DNA of 64,000 bases from Tsukamurella asaccharolytica (GTDB taxonomy: Bacteria; Actinomycetota; Actinomycetes; Mycobacteriales; Mycobacteriaceae), in assembly GCF_007858435.1 (NCBI RefSeq), contig NZ_VIGW01000010.1:1-64000 (forward strand), given 5' to 3'. Positions 1 through 12,194 of the stretch are shown piece by piece. A program made the position numbers and the translations under genes. Position 1 is the first letter of the stretch. Each line of letters begins with the position of its first letter. A model generated the notes under the pieces. That model saw only the letters and a program-made list of their open reading frames with translations, was not told the origin of the DNA and did not search any database.

Positions 1-112
1 GCCATAGCGGAGGGGAAACGCCCGGCTCCATTCCGAACCCGGAAGCTAAGCCCTCCAGCGCCGATGGTACTGCACTCGCGAGGGTGTGGGAGAGTAGGAC
101 ACCGCCGGACTA
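1..112 (+). rRNA. rrf: 5S ribosomal RNA, 5' end cut off
   Basis: This is the 3' part of a 5S rRNA, the small RNA of the 50S subunit. The core is the conserved actinobacterial 5S sequence: the CCGAACCCGGAAGCTAAG segment at 36-53 and the AGTAGGACACCGCCG 3' strand at 93-107. Compared with the mycobacterial gene of about 115 nt, roughly eight bases are missing at the left edge, so the rRNA operon (16S-23S-5S) lies immediately outside the window on the same strand. The 3' end is placed by pairing expectation and is good to a few bases. Confidence 0.93.
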
Positions 113-128
113 AAATTAGATACAGGAT

Positions 129-187
129 GAAGGCCCTTGGGGATCGTGTCGAACACTTCGCAGTGTTCCACCTCCCCAGGGGCCTTC
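129..187 (+). terminator. Branched hairpin after the rRNA operon, likely terminator
   Basis: A 14-bp stem (129-142 with 174-187, one G-U pair) encloses a second perfect 7-bp hairpin at 151-168 with a TCGC loop. It starts about 17 nt after the 5S end and before the next gene, where an rRNA terminator is expected. No U-tract follows, as is common in actinobacteria. The structure is seen directly; the terminator role is inferred. Confidence 0.65.
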
Positions 188-248
188 GCCATGTCCAAGT
201 ACAGTAATAGCGGCAGTCGCCTCGGAGGCGACGGGAAGTGGGTGCAAC

Positions 249-1484
249 GTGGCGGCTGAGTCGAACGGCGAGCGCCGGCAGCGCGCGGGGTTCACCAATC
301 CCGCCGACCGGACCGATCGCGGCACCGACGGAGATTCGTCACGTGGCACGAACCGGGGCGGCGGCGGTCGCTCGGGTGGCGAACGGCGCGGCGGCGAACA
401 GCGCGGTGGCGAACAGCGCCGTGGCTACCAGGGCCGGAGCCGGGATCAGGGCCGCTCGGACGGGAACCGCGGGGAGCGGCGTGACGTCGGTGGTTCTCGG
501 GGCGGCGACGCGCGCGGCGACCGTCGGGACTACCGTGGCGGCGACTACCGTGGCGGCGACTCCCGGGGCGGCGCTTCCCGCGGCGGGGATCGCCGAGAGT
601 ACGGCGGCCGCCCGTCGGGCGACCGTCGCACCGGGGGCGGCGCGGATCGTCGAGGCGGCGGCCCCGGTGCAGACCGCCGAGGAGGAGGCGACCGCCGTGG
701 CGGCAATTCCTTCGGGGCTCGCAACGGCTCAGGCCCGCGTTCCAGCCAGGGCGGCCGGAGTGGTTTTCCGCGCGACGACCAGCGCTCCGAGCGGCCGCGC
801 ACCCGGGCCGGCGAGCCGTCGATCCCGAACGACGTCGATCCGAAGGAACTGGACCCCGCGATCCGGCGTGACCTGCTGAGCTTGGATAAGAACAACGCCG
901 AGCTCGTGTCCTCGCACCTGGTGCTCGCCGGTCGGCTGCTCGACAGCGACCCCGCGGCCGCTCTGGCGCATGCGCGTGCCGCCCGCGAGCGGGCCGGGCG
1001 CATCGCCGCCGTGCGGGAGGCCTGCGGCATCGCGGCGTACATGAACGGCGAGTGGTCGGAAGCGCTCAGTGAACTGCGCGCCGCGAAGCGGATGGGCGGC
1101 GCCGTCAACCTGCTCCCGCTGATCGCCGACAGCGAACGGGGCCTCGGCCGGCCCGAGAAGGCCATCGAGACCGCCCGTGGTGAGGAGGCCGCGCAGCTGA
1201 CCGGCGACGACCGGACCGAACTGCGGATGGTCGAGGCCGGCGCCCGCATGGATCTGGGGGAGTACGACAAGGCCGTCGTCACCCTGCAGGCCGAGGACCT
1301 CGATCCCGCGCGACGCGGCTTTCACGCCGCCCGCCTGTTCTACGTGTACGCAGAGGCGCTGCTCGGCGCCGAACGGCGGGACGACGCCTTGACCTGGTTC
1401 CTCAACGCCGCCGCGGCGGATGAGGACGAATTCACCGACGCGGAGGAACGCGTCGCCGAGCTGTCCGCCGACGCCGCGGAATGA
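249..1484 (+). CDS. TPR-type protein with long RGG-rich N-terminus (Rv1691-like)
   Basis: This 411-residue protein has two parts. Residues about 25-195 are low-complexity and rich in Arg, Gly and Asp, with many RGG/RGGD units; such RGG boxes are known for RNA binding and condensate formation, but that role is inferred here. Residues about 200-411 are helical, Ala/Leu-rich and repeat-like, matching tetratricopeptide repeat proteins. The neighbours (HAD phosphatase, small protein, tlyA, NAD kinase, recN) give the gene the place of M. tuberculosis Rv1691, which as I recall lacks so long an RG-rich part. The GTG start at 249 follows a GGAGG-like stretch at 220-224, rather far away. The stop overlaps the next start (ATGA). 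Confidence 0.8.
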   Translation: MAAESNGERRQRAGFTNPADRTDRGTDGDSSRGTNRGGGGRSGGERRGGEQRGGEQRRGYQGRSRDQGRSDGNRGERRDVGGSRGGDARGDRRDYRGGDYRGGDSRGGASRGGDRREYGGRPSGDRRTGGGADRRGGGPGADRRGGGDRRGGNSFGARNGSGPRSSQGGRSGFPRDDQRSERPRTRAGEPSIPNDVDPKELDPAIRRDLLSLDKNNAELVSSHLVLAGRLLDSDPAAALAHARAARERAGRIAAVREACGIAAYMNGEWSEALSELRAAKRMGGAVNLLPLIADSERGLGRPEKAIETARGEEAAQLTGDDRTELRMVEAGARMDLGEYDKAVVTLQAEDLDPARRGFHAARLFYVYAEALLGAERRDDALTWFLNAAAADEDEFTDAEERVAELSADAAE

Positions 1485-2431
1485 GCGCACCACTCGCGGC
1501 CGGCTACGACCGGCTGCTCGTCGACCTCGACGGCACCGCCTACGCGGGCGCCGTCGCGATTCCGGGCGCCGCCGAGGCGCTCGACGGTCTACCCGTCACC
1601 TACGTGACCAACAACGCCAGCCGCAGCCCCGGCGACGTCGCCCAGCATCTCCGCGACCTCGGCTTCGCGGCGCCCGACGACACCGTCGTCACCAGTGCGC
1701 AGGCCGGCGCGGGACTGCTCGCGTCCCTCGTGCCGGCGGGAACGCCGGTGCTCGTCGTCGGCGCGCAGGCGCTGTGCCAGGAGGTCGAGGCCCGTGGCCT
1801 GGTGCCGGTGGAGACGGCCGAGGAGGCCCGCGCCGTCATCCAGGGGCACAATCCGGAGACCGGCTGGGCGCGACTGTCCGAGGCCGCTCTCGCGATCCGC
1901 GCCGGCGCCGTGTGGGTCGCCACCAACACCGACGCCACCCTCCCCACCGAACGGGGCCTGCTCGTCGGCAACGGCTCGATGGTCGCCGCGGTGCGCCACG
2001 CCACCGAGCGCGAGCCGCACGTCGCAGGCAAGCCTTTCACTCCGATCTTCGTCGACGCGATGCGCGCGGCCGGGGCCACGCGCGCGCTCGTCGTCGGAGA
2101 CCGCCTCGATACGGACATCCAGGGCGGCAACGCCTTCGGAGCCGACACCTTCCTCGTGCTCACCGGCGTCAACGACGTGCAGGACGTCGTCGCCGCGCCG
2201 GACGTGCACCAGCCCACCTTCGTCGCCGACACCCTGGCGGGCCTGCGCCTGCCACCGGCGGCGTCGCGCCCGGGTCCGCGGGACGGCTGGACCGCCACCG
2301 TCGACGGGGACGAGCTGACCGTGACCGGAGCCCCCGGCGCGAACCCGGCCGATGCGACGTACGCCGCGATCGCCGCGGCCCGCGCACTCTCCGAGGAGCG
2401 GCGGTCGGGCCTGCGGCTGACGATCCGATAG
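1481..2431 (+). CDS. HAD-family phosphatase, Rv1692-like (glycerol-3-phosphate phosphatase type)
   Basis: A NagD/PGP-like haloacid dehalogenase hydrolase of 316 residues. Motif I (DLDGTAYAG) lies near residues 11-19 with nucleophile and acid/base aspartates, motif II is the TNNASRSP region, and the C-terminal motif is GDRLDTDIQG. The M. tuberculosis protein in this position, Rv1692, was reported to dephosphorylate glycerol 3-phosphate during phospholipid recycling; the same substrate is inferred here from position and family. The last 70 residues or so form an extension beyond the HAD core. The gene overlaps the TPR gene by 4 bp and is likely co-translated. Confidence 0.88.
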   Translation: MSAPLAAGYDRLLVDLDGTAYAGAVAIPGAAEALDGLPVTYVTNNASRSPGDVAQHLRDLGFAAPDDTVVTSAQAGAGLLASLVPAGTPVLVVGAQALCQEVEARGLVPVETAEEARAVIQGHNPETGWARLSEAALAIRAGAVWVATNTDATLPTERGLLVGNGSMVAAVRHATEREPHVAGKPFTPIFVDAMRAAGATRALVVGDRLDTDIQGGNAFGADTFLVLTGVNDVQDVVAAPDVHQPTFVADTLAGLRLPPAASRPGPRDGWTATVDGDELTVTGAPGANPADATYAAIAAARALSEERRSGLRLTIR

Positions 2432-2432
2432 C

Positions 2433-2660
2433 GTGGACCCCGTGGAGCCGACTGTGTTTCGAGGGGACGACCCGGCCGACGTCCGCACGGCCGTCGAGGA
2501 CCTGATGCGTCGCGTCGACGAGCTCGAGGCGGAGCCTGTCGTCGACCCCGGTGCCGTGGCCGGCGTCGGCGAGCTCGCGACCCTCGGCCGGCAGGCCGCG
2601 CTGTTCGAGCAGGCGCACCACCTGCTGGTCGACGCCCTCGACACCGTGGATCGCGCCTGA
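2433..2660 (+). CDS. Small conserved protein, Rv1693-like
   Basis: A 75-residue acidic helical protein with no cysteine, signal peptide or membrane segment. I recognise it by position, as the short gene between the HAD phosphatase and tlyA in mycobacteria (Rv1693), and by its size; no function is known to me. The GTG start lies two bases after the preceding stop, and the TGA stop shares a base with the tlyA start (TGATG), so it belongs to the same transcription unit. Two helices separated by a short Pro/Val-rich turn are suggested. Confidence 0.75.
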   Translation: MDPVEPTVFRGDDPADVRTAVEDLMRRVDELEAEPVVDPGAVAGVGELATLGRQAALFEQAHHLLVDALDTVDRA

Positions 2661-3493
2661 TGGCTCGGAGGGTGCGGCTCGACGCCGAGCTGGTCCGCCG
2701 CGGCATGGCCCGGTCCCGGGAACACGCCCGCGAGCTCATCGAAGCCGGGCGGGTCACCGTCAACAAGCAGATCGCGCGCAAGGCCGCCAATCAGATCGAT
2801 CCCGCAGACCCCGTGCACGTCACGGCCGTCGCCGGCGAGGTCGAATGGGCCTCCCGCGGGGCGCACAAGCTGATCGGGGCGCTCGACGCCTTCCCCGACG
2901 TCGCGGTCGAAGGCCGGCGTTGCCTCGACGCCGGCGCGTCCACCGGGGGGTTCACCGACGTGCTGCTGCACCGCGGCGCCGCCCGCGTCTACGCAGTCGA
3001 CGTGGGCTACGGCGAACTCGTCTGGCGACTCCGCGACGACGACCGCGTGACGGTCCTCGACCGGACCAACGTCCGTTTCCTCGAGCCGGGCGCGGTCGAC
3101 GGTCCCGTCGACCTCGTCGTCGGGGACCTGTCCTTCATCTCCCTGGGTCTCGTGCTGCCCGCACTCGCGCAGTGCGCCGCGCCCGGCGCGGACCTGCTGC
3201 CCATGGTGAAGCCCCAGTTCGAGGTGGGGAAGGAGCGCCTCGGCGCCGGCGGCGTGGTGCGCGATCCCGCGCTGCGCGCGAGCGCGGTCCGCGGCGTCGC
3301 GGAGGCCGCCGCCGCGGCGGGCCTGAGTACCCGCGGCGTGACCTTCAGTCCGCTGCCGGGGCCGTCGGGCAACGTCGAATACTTCCTGTGGTTGCGCAGG
3401 GAACCCGGCGAGGCCGGGGCCGGTGGCGCGGTGGCCCTCCCCGACGAGGTGGACGACATGATCGACAGGGCTGTGACGGAGGGACCGCAGTGA
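2660..3493 (+). CDS. tlyA: TlyA, 16S/23S rRNA 2'-O-methyltransferase
   Basis: A 277-residue TlyA-family enzyme. Members methylate ribose 2'-OH groups of C1409 in 16S rRNA and C1920 in 23S rRNA using SAM; loss gives capreomycin resistance in mycobacteria. Residues 1-60 form the S4 RNA-binding domain. The FtsJ-like methyltransferase domain follows, with the SAM loop GASTGGFTD at 92-100. A K-D-K-E tetrad is visible as K70, D156 (GDLSF), K184 (VKPQFE) and E240 (NVEYF), so the enzyme looks intact. It sits between the small Rv1693-like gene and the NAD kinase gene, overlapping both starts. Confidence 0.96.
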   Translation: MARRVRLDAELVRRGMARSREHARELIEAGRVTVNKQIARKAANQIDPADPVHVTAVAGEVEWASRGAHKLIGALDAFPDVAVEGRRCLDAGASTGGFTDVLLHRGAARVYAVDVGYGELVWRLRDDDRVTVLDRTNVRFLEPGAVDGPVDLVVGDLSFISLGLVLPALAQCAAPGADLLPMVKPQFEVGKERLGAGGVVRDPALRASAVRGVAEAAAAAGLSTRGVTFSPLPGPSGNVEYFLWLRREPGEAGAGGAVALPDEVDDMIDRAVTEGPQ

Positions 3494-4398
3494 CCACACC
3501 GCACGACCGCACATTCCTGGTGGTGGTGCACACGCTCCGCAGCGACGTGGACCGCACCGTCGACGAGATTCGCCGCCGGCTCGACGCCGCCGGAGTGCGG
3601 ATGAAGCTCGAGAGCGACGTGCGCGAGGCGCCGGACGATGCCGCGGTCGGCTGCGAGGTCGTCGTCGTTCTGGGCGGCGACGGCGGCTTCCTGCGGGGCG
3701 CCGAACTCGCGCGCCGCGCCGACGTCCCCATCATCGGCATCAACCTCGGGCACGTCGGCTTCCTCGCCGAGTCCGAGGTCGACACTGTGCCGGAGACCAT
3801 CGACGATCTCGTGCAGCGGCGCTACACCGTGCACCCGCGGATGACGCTGGACGTCGAGATCCACGACGGTGACCGCCTCGTCGCCGCGGGCTGGGCGCTC
3901 AACGAAGTCTCCGTCGAGAACCGCTCCCGGCAGGGCCTGCTCGAGCTGGTCACCGAGGTCGACGGGCGCCCCGTCTCCCGCTTCGCCTGCGACGGCCTCC
4001 TCGTCGCGACGCCCACCGGCTCGACCGCCTACGCGTTCTCCGCGGGCGGGCCCGTCATGTGGCCCGATCTGGAGGCCCTGCTCATCGTGCCGAGCAACGC
4101 GCACGCGCTGTTCGCGAGGCCCATGGTGACCAGCCCGCGGTCGGTGATCGCGATCGAGGTCGAGGGCAGCCGGCACGAGGCGATCGCGTTCTGCGACGGC
4201 CGGCGCACCCTCGACGTGCCCGAACGCGGGCGCATCGAGATCCGGCGCGGCATCGAACCGGTCCGGTTCATCAAGCTGGGCGCCGGCCCGTTCACGGACC
4301 GCCTGGTGACCAAGTTCCAACTGCCCATCAGCGGCTGGCGCGGTCGCCGCGAGGGCGACGCCGGCAGCACCGACACCAGCACGGGAATCGGGGGATAA
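3490..4398 (+). CDS. nadK: NAD kinase with a GGDGG variant of the GGDGT motif
   Basis: A 302-residue ATP/polyphosphate NAD kinase, the enzyme that makes NADP. The GTG start at 3490 overlaps the tlyA stop (GTGA). Visible family features are the glycine motif at 62-66, the NE pair at 138-139, the TPTGSTAYAFSAGGP loop that binds NAD, and a C-terminal PFTDRLVTKF segment as in mycobacterial PpnK. The odd point is motif 1: it reads GGDGG instead of the near-universal GGDGT. All other conserved parts are present and the frame is open, so it is probably active. It is translationally coupled to tlyA, with recN four bases downstream. Confidence 0.95.
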   Translation: MTTPHDRTFLVVVHTLRSDVDRTVDEIRRRLDAAGVRMKLESDVREAPDDAAVGCEVVVVLGGDGGFLRGAELARRADVPIIGINLGHVGFLAESEVDTVPETIDDLVQRRYTVHPRMTLDVEIHDGDRLVAAGWALNEVSVENRSRQGLLELVTEVDGRPVSRFACDGLLVATPTGSTAYAFSAGGPVMWPDLEALLIVPSNAHALFARPMVTSPRSVIAIEVEGSRHEAIAFCDGRRTLDVPERGRIEIRRGIEPVRFIKLGAGPFTDRLVTKFQLPISGWRGRREGDAGSTDTSTGIGG

Positions 4399-4402
4399 CG
4401 CA

Positions 4403-6190
4403 GTGCTCGAAGAGATCCGCATCTCGTCGCTCGGAGTGATCGAACAGGCCGCGGCGGAGTTCGCGCCCGGCCTGACGGTGCTCACGGGTGAGACCGGGGC
4501 GGGCAAGACGATGGTCGTCACCAGCCTGCACCTGCTCGCGGGTGCCCGCGCCGACCCGGGCCGCATCCGCGCCGGTGCGGACAAGGCGATCGTCGAGGGT
4601 CGCTTCTCGCTGGCGGGCGCCAGCTCCGCGGACCTGGTCCGCGGGACCGTCGACGACGCCGGCGGCGAGCTCGACGACGACGCCGTGATCGCCGTGCGCA
4701 GCGTGGCCGCCGACGGTCGCTCCCGCGCCTATCTCGGCGGACGCAGCGTGCCCGTCGGCACGCTCTCCGAGTTCGCCGGCCCTCTCCTCACCGTCCACGG
4801 GCAGAACGATCAGCTGCGGCTGCTGCGCCCCGAGCGGCAGCGCGACCTTCTCGACGCCTTCGCCGGCGCCCCGGCGGCCAAGGCCCTGCGCGCCTACCAG
4901 GGTGTGCGGGAGGAGTGGCTCGCCGCGCGCGCCGAGCTCGCCGACCGCACCACCCGCTCGCGCGAGCTCGCCCTCGAGCAGGACCACCTCACCGCGTCGC
5001 TCGCCGAGATCGACGGCGTCGCACCGCTGTCCGGTGAGGACACGGAGACCGTCGAGAAGATCAAGAGGCTCTCGGACCTCGACACCCTGCGCGAGGCCGC
5101 CGATACCTCGTACGCCGCCCTCACCGGCACGGGCTACGGCAGCGACGCCGAGGGCGCCGGCTCCGTGCTCGACCTGCTCGGTACCGTCCGCGCCGCACTC
5201 TCGAGCTCCGACGACGCGGCGCTGCGCGCGCTCGCCGAGCGGATCGAGGAGGCGGCGACCGTCGCCGGCGACGTGGCGACCGAGCTCGGCGCCTACCTCA
5301 CCGACCTGCCGAGCGACCCGTCCGAGCTGGAGTCGCTCCTGCTGCGCCAGTCCGAGCTCAAGACCCTGACCCGCAAGTACGCGCCCGACATCGACGGCGT
5401 CATCGCCTGGGCCGAGGAGGCGCGGACCCGGCTCGAGGGGATCGACACGTCCGCCGAGGGGCTCGCGGCGTTGCAGACCCGGGTGACCTCCCTCGAGGCT
5501 TCGCTCGCGGAGGCGGGATCGGCGCTGACCGCCGCGCGCGTCAAGGCGGCCGGCTCCCTGGGCAAGAAGGTCACCGGTGAGCTGCGCAAGCTCGCCATGG
5601 GCGGCGCGTCGATCACCGTCGACGTGGCGCCGGATGCCGCCGCGCCCGACACCGAGGCCGCCGCGGTCGTCGTCGACGGTGCGCCGCGCCGGGCCGGCGC
5701 GCACGGCACCGACGTGGTGGAGCTCCGGCTCGTCGCGCACGACGGCGCAAATCCGCTGCCCATCGGCAAGTCCGCGTCGGGCGGCGAGCTCTCCCGTGTG
5801 ATGCTGGCGCTCGAGGTGGTTCTCGCGGCCACCGAGCAGGGATTGACCATGGTCTTCGACGAGGTGGACGCCGGCGTCGGCGGCAAGGCCGCGGTCGAGA
5901 TCGGCCGCCGGCTCGCGGCGCTCGCGCAGCGGCATCAGGTGATCGTCGTGACGCACCTGCCGCAGGTCGCCGCGTTCGCGGACACGCACCTGACGGTGGG
6001 CAAGCAGACGGGCAAGGGCTCGGTGACCTCGACGCTGACCGCACTGTCGCGCGAGGAGCGGATCGCCGAGCTGGCGCGCATGCTCGCCGGGCTCGGTGAC
6101 TCCGATACCGGCCGCGCGCATGCGGAGGAGCTCCTCGAAGCCGCCGACTCGGACAAGGTCGCGCAGTCGGGGGCGCACGCGAGCGGTTAG
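4403..6190 (+). CDS. recN: RecN, DNA double-strand break repair ATPase
   Basis: A 595-residue SMC-like repair protein. The Walker A motif GETGAGKT is at 29-36, a long Ala/Glu-rich coiled-coil region fills the middle, and the C-terminal ATPase half carries the SASGGELSR signature and a Walker B near residue 485 (MVFDEVDAGVGG). RecN acts early in RecA-dependent double-strand break repair. The GTG start is placed at the N-terminal strand typical of the family (LEEIRISSLGVIE). It follows the NAD kinase gene by 4 bp and ends the tight five-gene run; a 200-bp gap with a large inverted repeat follows. Confidence 0.96.
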   Translation: MLEEIRISSLGVIEQAAAEFAPGLTVLTGETGAGKTMVVTSLHLLAGARADPGRIRAGADKAIVEGRFSLAGASSADLVRGTVDDAGGELDDDAVIAVRSVAADGRSRAYLGGRSVPVGTLSEFAGPLLTVHGQNDQLRLLRPERQRDLLDAFAGAPAAKALRAYQGVREEWLAARAELADRTTRSRELALEQDHLTASLAEIDGVAPLSGEDTETVEKIKRLSDLDTLREAADTSYAALTGTGYGSDAEGAGSVLDLLGTVRAALSSSDDAALRALAERIEEAATVAGDVATELGAYLTDLPSDPSELESLLLRQSELKTLTRKYAPDIDGVIAWAEEARTRLEGIDTSAEGLAALQTRVTSLEASLAEAGSALTAARVKAAGSLGKKVTGELRKLAMGGASITVDVAPDAAAPDTEAAAVVVDGAPRRAGAHGTDVVELRLVAHDGANPLPIGKSASGGELSRVMLALEVVLAATEQGLTMVFDEVDAGVGGKAAVEIGRRLAALAQRHQVIVVTHLPQVAAFADTHLTVGKQTGKGSVTSTLTALSREERIAELARMLAGLGDSDTGRAHAEELLEAADSDKVAQSGAHASG

Positions 6191-6218
6191 CCCTCGCGCC
6201 GGGGCGATTTCGCGGTTG

Positions 6219-6268
6219 CCAGCGGTTTCGGTGAGAAAGTGCCTGGTCGCCGCCGCCGAAACCGCTGG
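6219..6268. repeat. Perfect 13-bp inverted repeat between recN and steA
   Basis: Arm 6219-6231 (CCAGCGGTTTCGG) and arm 6256-6268 are perfect reverse complements with a 24-nt spacer. It lies 28 bp after the recN stop and well before steA. No T-run follows either arm, so it could be a terminator of the T-less actinobacterial kind, an mRNA-stabilising structure or a protein site. The repeat is seen; its role is unknown. Confidence 0.6.
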
Positions 6269-6393
6269 GAATCGGTGGGCGTGCTCGAGGTCGACGCGGA
6301 TGCGCAACTGAAGCGGTGGAAGTAGTTCAAAGTTTCCAGTGTTGTCGGCGCGCCTCCCGTGACTTTTGTGACTGGCGGGGCAGTATGTGCGGC

Positions 6394-7584
6394 ATGAAGC
6401 TCACTGGCCTGCTGTCCCGCAACACGTCGAACCTGCCCGGCGTCACCGGCACCGCCCGGGTCGACAAGGACACCACGCGTCTGCTCGGCCGGATCGGCCG
6501 CGGCGACATCGTGGTGTGCGACGAGCTGGACCTCGACCGCACCACCGCCGACCTCATGGTCGAGGCGGGGGTCGCGGCGGTGGTCAACGCGTCGCCGTTC
6601 ATCTCCGGCCGCTACCCGAACCTCGGACCCGAGGTGCTGGCGGCCGCCGGTATCGAGCTCGTCGACGACGCGGGCAAGGAGGTCTTCTCCCGCGTCAAGG
6701 ACGGCGCGAAGGTCCGCGTCCACGAGGGCGTCGTCTACACCGGCGAGCGCGAGCTGGCCCAGGGCGAGCAGCTCACCGACACCGACGTGACCTCCCGCAT
6801 GCTGGCCGCGCGCTCCGGCGTCGTCGACCACCTGGAGGCCTTCGCCGGCAACACCGTCGAGTTCATCCGCGTCGAGTCGCCGCTGCTCATCGATGGCGTC
6901 GGCATCCCCGACGTCGAGGTCAACCTCAACAACAGGCACGTACTCGTCGTCTCCGACGGCGCCGACCACGTCGAGGACCTCAAGCGACTCAAGCCCTTCA
7001 TCAAGGAGTACGCGCCGGTGCTCATCGGCGTGAACCGCGGCGCCGACGCGCTGGTCAAGGCCGGCTACCGCCCCGACCTCATCGTCGGCGACCCGGAGAC
7101 GATCACCACCAACACGCTGCGCTCCGGCGCTCAGGTGGTGCTCCCGGCCGCCCCTGACGGCCACGCCCCCGGCCTCGAGCGCATCCAGGACCTGGGCATC
7201 GGAGCCATGACCTTCCCGGCCACCGGCTCCGCCGCCGACCTCGCGCTGATCATCGCCGACCACCACGGCGCATCGCTCATCGTCTCCGTCGGACACTCCG
7301 CCTCGCTGGAGGAGTTCTTCGACGCGGGCCGCCGCGAGTCCAACCCGTCGACCTTCCTCACCCGCCTCAAGGTGGGCACCAAGTTGGTCGACGGCAAGGC
7401 CGTCGCCACGCTCTACCGCAGCCGCGGTCACGGCGGCGCGATCGCGCTGTTCATCCTCGCCGCGCTGGTCGCCGTCGTCGCTGCCGTGCTGGTCTCCAAC
7501 CAGGGCCACGACGTGCTGCAGTGGCTCATCGACCAGTGGAACCGTTTCGCGCTCTGGGTCCAGGGCCAGTTCCGGGCACTCTAG
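6394..7584 (+). CDS. steA: SteA-like cytokinetic ring protein (Rv1697-like)
   Basis: A 396-residue protein of the Rv1697/Cg1603 family. In Corynebacterium glutamicum, SteA with SteB acts in the cell-separation pathway that controls peptidoglycan hydrolysis through RipC-FtsEX. The body is cytosolic and related to thiamine-pyrophosphokinase-like folds (the VGDPET segment is visible). One hydrophobic helix near residues 345-368 would anchor the C-terminus in the membrane. The start follows the family N-terminus (MKLTGLLSRNTS); an in-frame ATG at 6385 is nearer a GGGG ribosome site and is possible. The steB start follows the stop directly, so the two are one unit. Confidence 0.9.
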   Translation: MKLTGLLSRNTSNLPGVTGTARVDKDTTRLLGRIGRGDIVVCDELDLDRTTADLMVEAGVAAVVNASPFISGRYPNLGPEVLAAAGIELVDDAGKEVFSRVKDGAKVRVHEGVVYTGERELAQGEQLTDTDVTSRMLAARSGVVDHLEAFAGNTVEFIRVESPLLIDGVGIPDVEVNLNNRHVLVVSDGADHVEDLKRLKPFIKEYAPVLIGVNRGADALVKAGYRPDLIVGDPETITTNTLRSGAQVVLPAAPDGHAPGLERIQDLGIGAMTFPATGSAADLALIIADHHGASLIVSVGHSASLEEFFDAGRRESNPSTFLTRLKVGTKLVDGKAVATLYRSRGHGGAIALFILAALVAVVAAVLVSNQGHDVLQWLIDQWNRFALWVQGQFRAL

Positions 7585-10980
<3,396 letters not shown>

Positions 10981-10982
10981 CT

Positions 10983-11927
10983 GTGCCGGTCGAGGTGGTT
11001 CTCGACGATCAGCTGCGCACGTACATCGACCACCTCACCGTCGAACGCGGTGCCGCGGCGAACACCCTGAGCAGCTACCGGCGTGATCTCGCCCGCTACC
11101 GCGAGTACCTTCGTGGGTTGGGCGTGGGCGATCTCGCCGACGTCACCCAGAGCCAGGTCAGCGGGTTCCTCGTCGCACTGCGCGAGGGCGGCCCGGAGCA
11201 TCCGCCGCTCGCGGCCAGCTCCGCCGCGCGCTCGCTGATCGCGGTGCGCGGTCTGCACAAGTTCGCGGCCGCCGAGGGCGTGACGAGCGTCGACGTGGCC
11301 CGCGAGGTCCGCCCGCCCGCGCCCGCGAAGCGGCTGCCCAAGGCGCTGCCCGTCGAGCAGGTGATCGCCCTGCTCGAGGCGGCCGGAGGGGAATCCGAGT
11401 CGGACACCCCGTCGCGGCTGCGCGACCGTGCGATGCTGGAGCTCCTGTACTCCAGCGGCGCCCGAATCTCGGAGGTCACCGCACTCGACGTGGACGACAT
11501 CGACGCGGAATCCCGGTCCGTGGTGTTACTCGGCAAGGGCGGCAAGCAACGCGTCGTGCCGATCGGGCGGCCCGCGCTCGCGGCGCTGGACGCGTACCTC
11601 GTCCGGGGCCGGCCCGCGCTCGTGCAGCGCTCGAACCCGGCGCTGTTCCTCAACGTGCGCGGCGGTCGGCTCTCCCGGCAATCGGCGTGGCAGGTGCTCG
11701 CCGTCGCGGCGGAGCGCGCGGGGATCGACACATCGCAGGTGCACGTCTCGCCGCACACTCTGCGACACTCCTTCGCCACCCACCTGCTCGAGGGCGGTGC
11801 CGACGTGCGCGTGGTGCAGGAGCTGCTCGGCCACGCCTCGGTGACCACGACACAGGTGTACACGCTGGTGACGGTGCAGGCACTGCGTGAGGTGTACGCG
11901 TCGGCGCACCCGCGCGCGTTCGCCTGA
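10983..11927 (+). CDS. xerD: Tyrosine recombinase XerD
   Basis: A 314-residue site-specific recombinase that, with XerC, resolves chromosome dimers at dif. The N-terminal SAM-like core-binding domain covers about 8-105. All catalytic residues of the C-terminal domain are visible: R161 (SGARISE), K185 (GKGGK), H258 and R261 ([12 protein letters not shown]), H284 (LLGHASV) and the nucleophile Y293. Conserved position after pyrG and the NUDIX gene (Rv1701) marks it as the housekeeping XerD rather than a phage integrase. The start is GTG, two bases after the preceding stop. No dif-like site was recognised nearby. Confidence 0.94.
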   Translation: MPVEVVLDDQLRTYIDHLTVERGAAANTLSSYRRDLARYREYLRGLGVGDLADVTQSQVSGFLVALREGGPEHPPLAASSAARSLIAVRGLHKFAAAEGVTSVDVAREVRPPAPAKRLPKALPVEQVIALLEAAGGESESDTPSRLRDRAMLELLYSSGARISEVTALDVDDIDAESRSVVLLGKGGKQRVVPIGRPALAALDAYLVRGRPALVQRSNPALFLNVRGGRLSRQSAWQVLAVAAERAGIDTSQVHVSPHTLRHSFATHLLEGGADVRVVQELLGHASVTTTQVYTLVTVQALREVYASAHPRAFA

Positions 11928-12194
11928 GTGCCCGCCTGCGCACGGGGCCGGCTACGCCCTCCGGGCGCCGGGCGCGCCTGGCGCGGGGATCGATCCGGGG
12001 TGATCGCTCGCCCGAAGAGCCATGCGTTTCTCGCATACCCCTTCTGAACTACCAAGCTGCACCCGTTCCGCGCGTGCGCACCCGGCGTGCAGGGTGCGAC
12101 GGGGTGCCGCGGGTGCGGGAAGCCATCCGCACCCGATCTGCCGACCACGATCAACGACGCTTCGATCCGGGCGCGCCCACGCAGCTGCGGGGCT
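11928..12194. other. Intergenic region after xerD, no gene seen
   Basis: No open frame here has convincing coding character. The stretch is GC-rich with scattered short repeats around 11950-11980. With the hairpin and promoter that follow, it separates the pyrG-xerD unit from the parA-scpA-scpB unit. In M. tuberculosis several genes lie between the equivalents, so this may be a rearrangement joint; no mobile remnant was recognised. Confidence 0.5.

Noticed and set aside
1589-3514. Very long open frame antisense to the HAD-tlyA region
   Set aside because: High GC content keeps antisense frames open; composition is Arg/Gly/Ala-rich without motifs and it lies fully opposite strong genes.
10983-11927. 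Tyrosine recombinase as a mobile-element integrase
   Set aside because: Conserved position after pyrG and the NUDIX gene, plus the usual XerD length and residues, make it the housekeeping gene.
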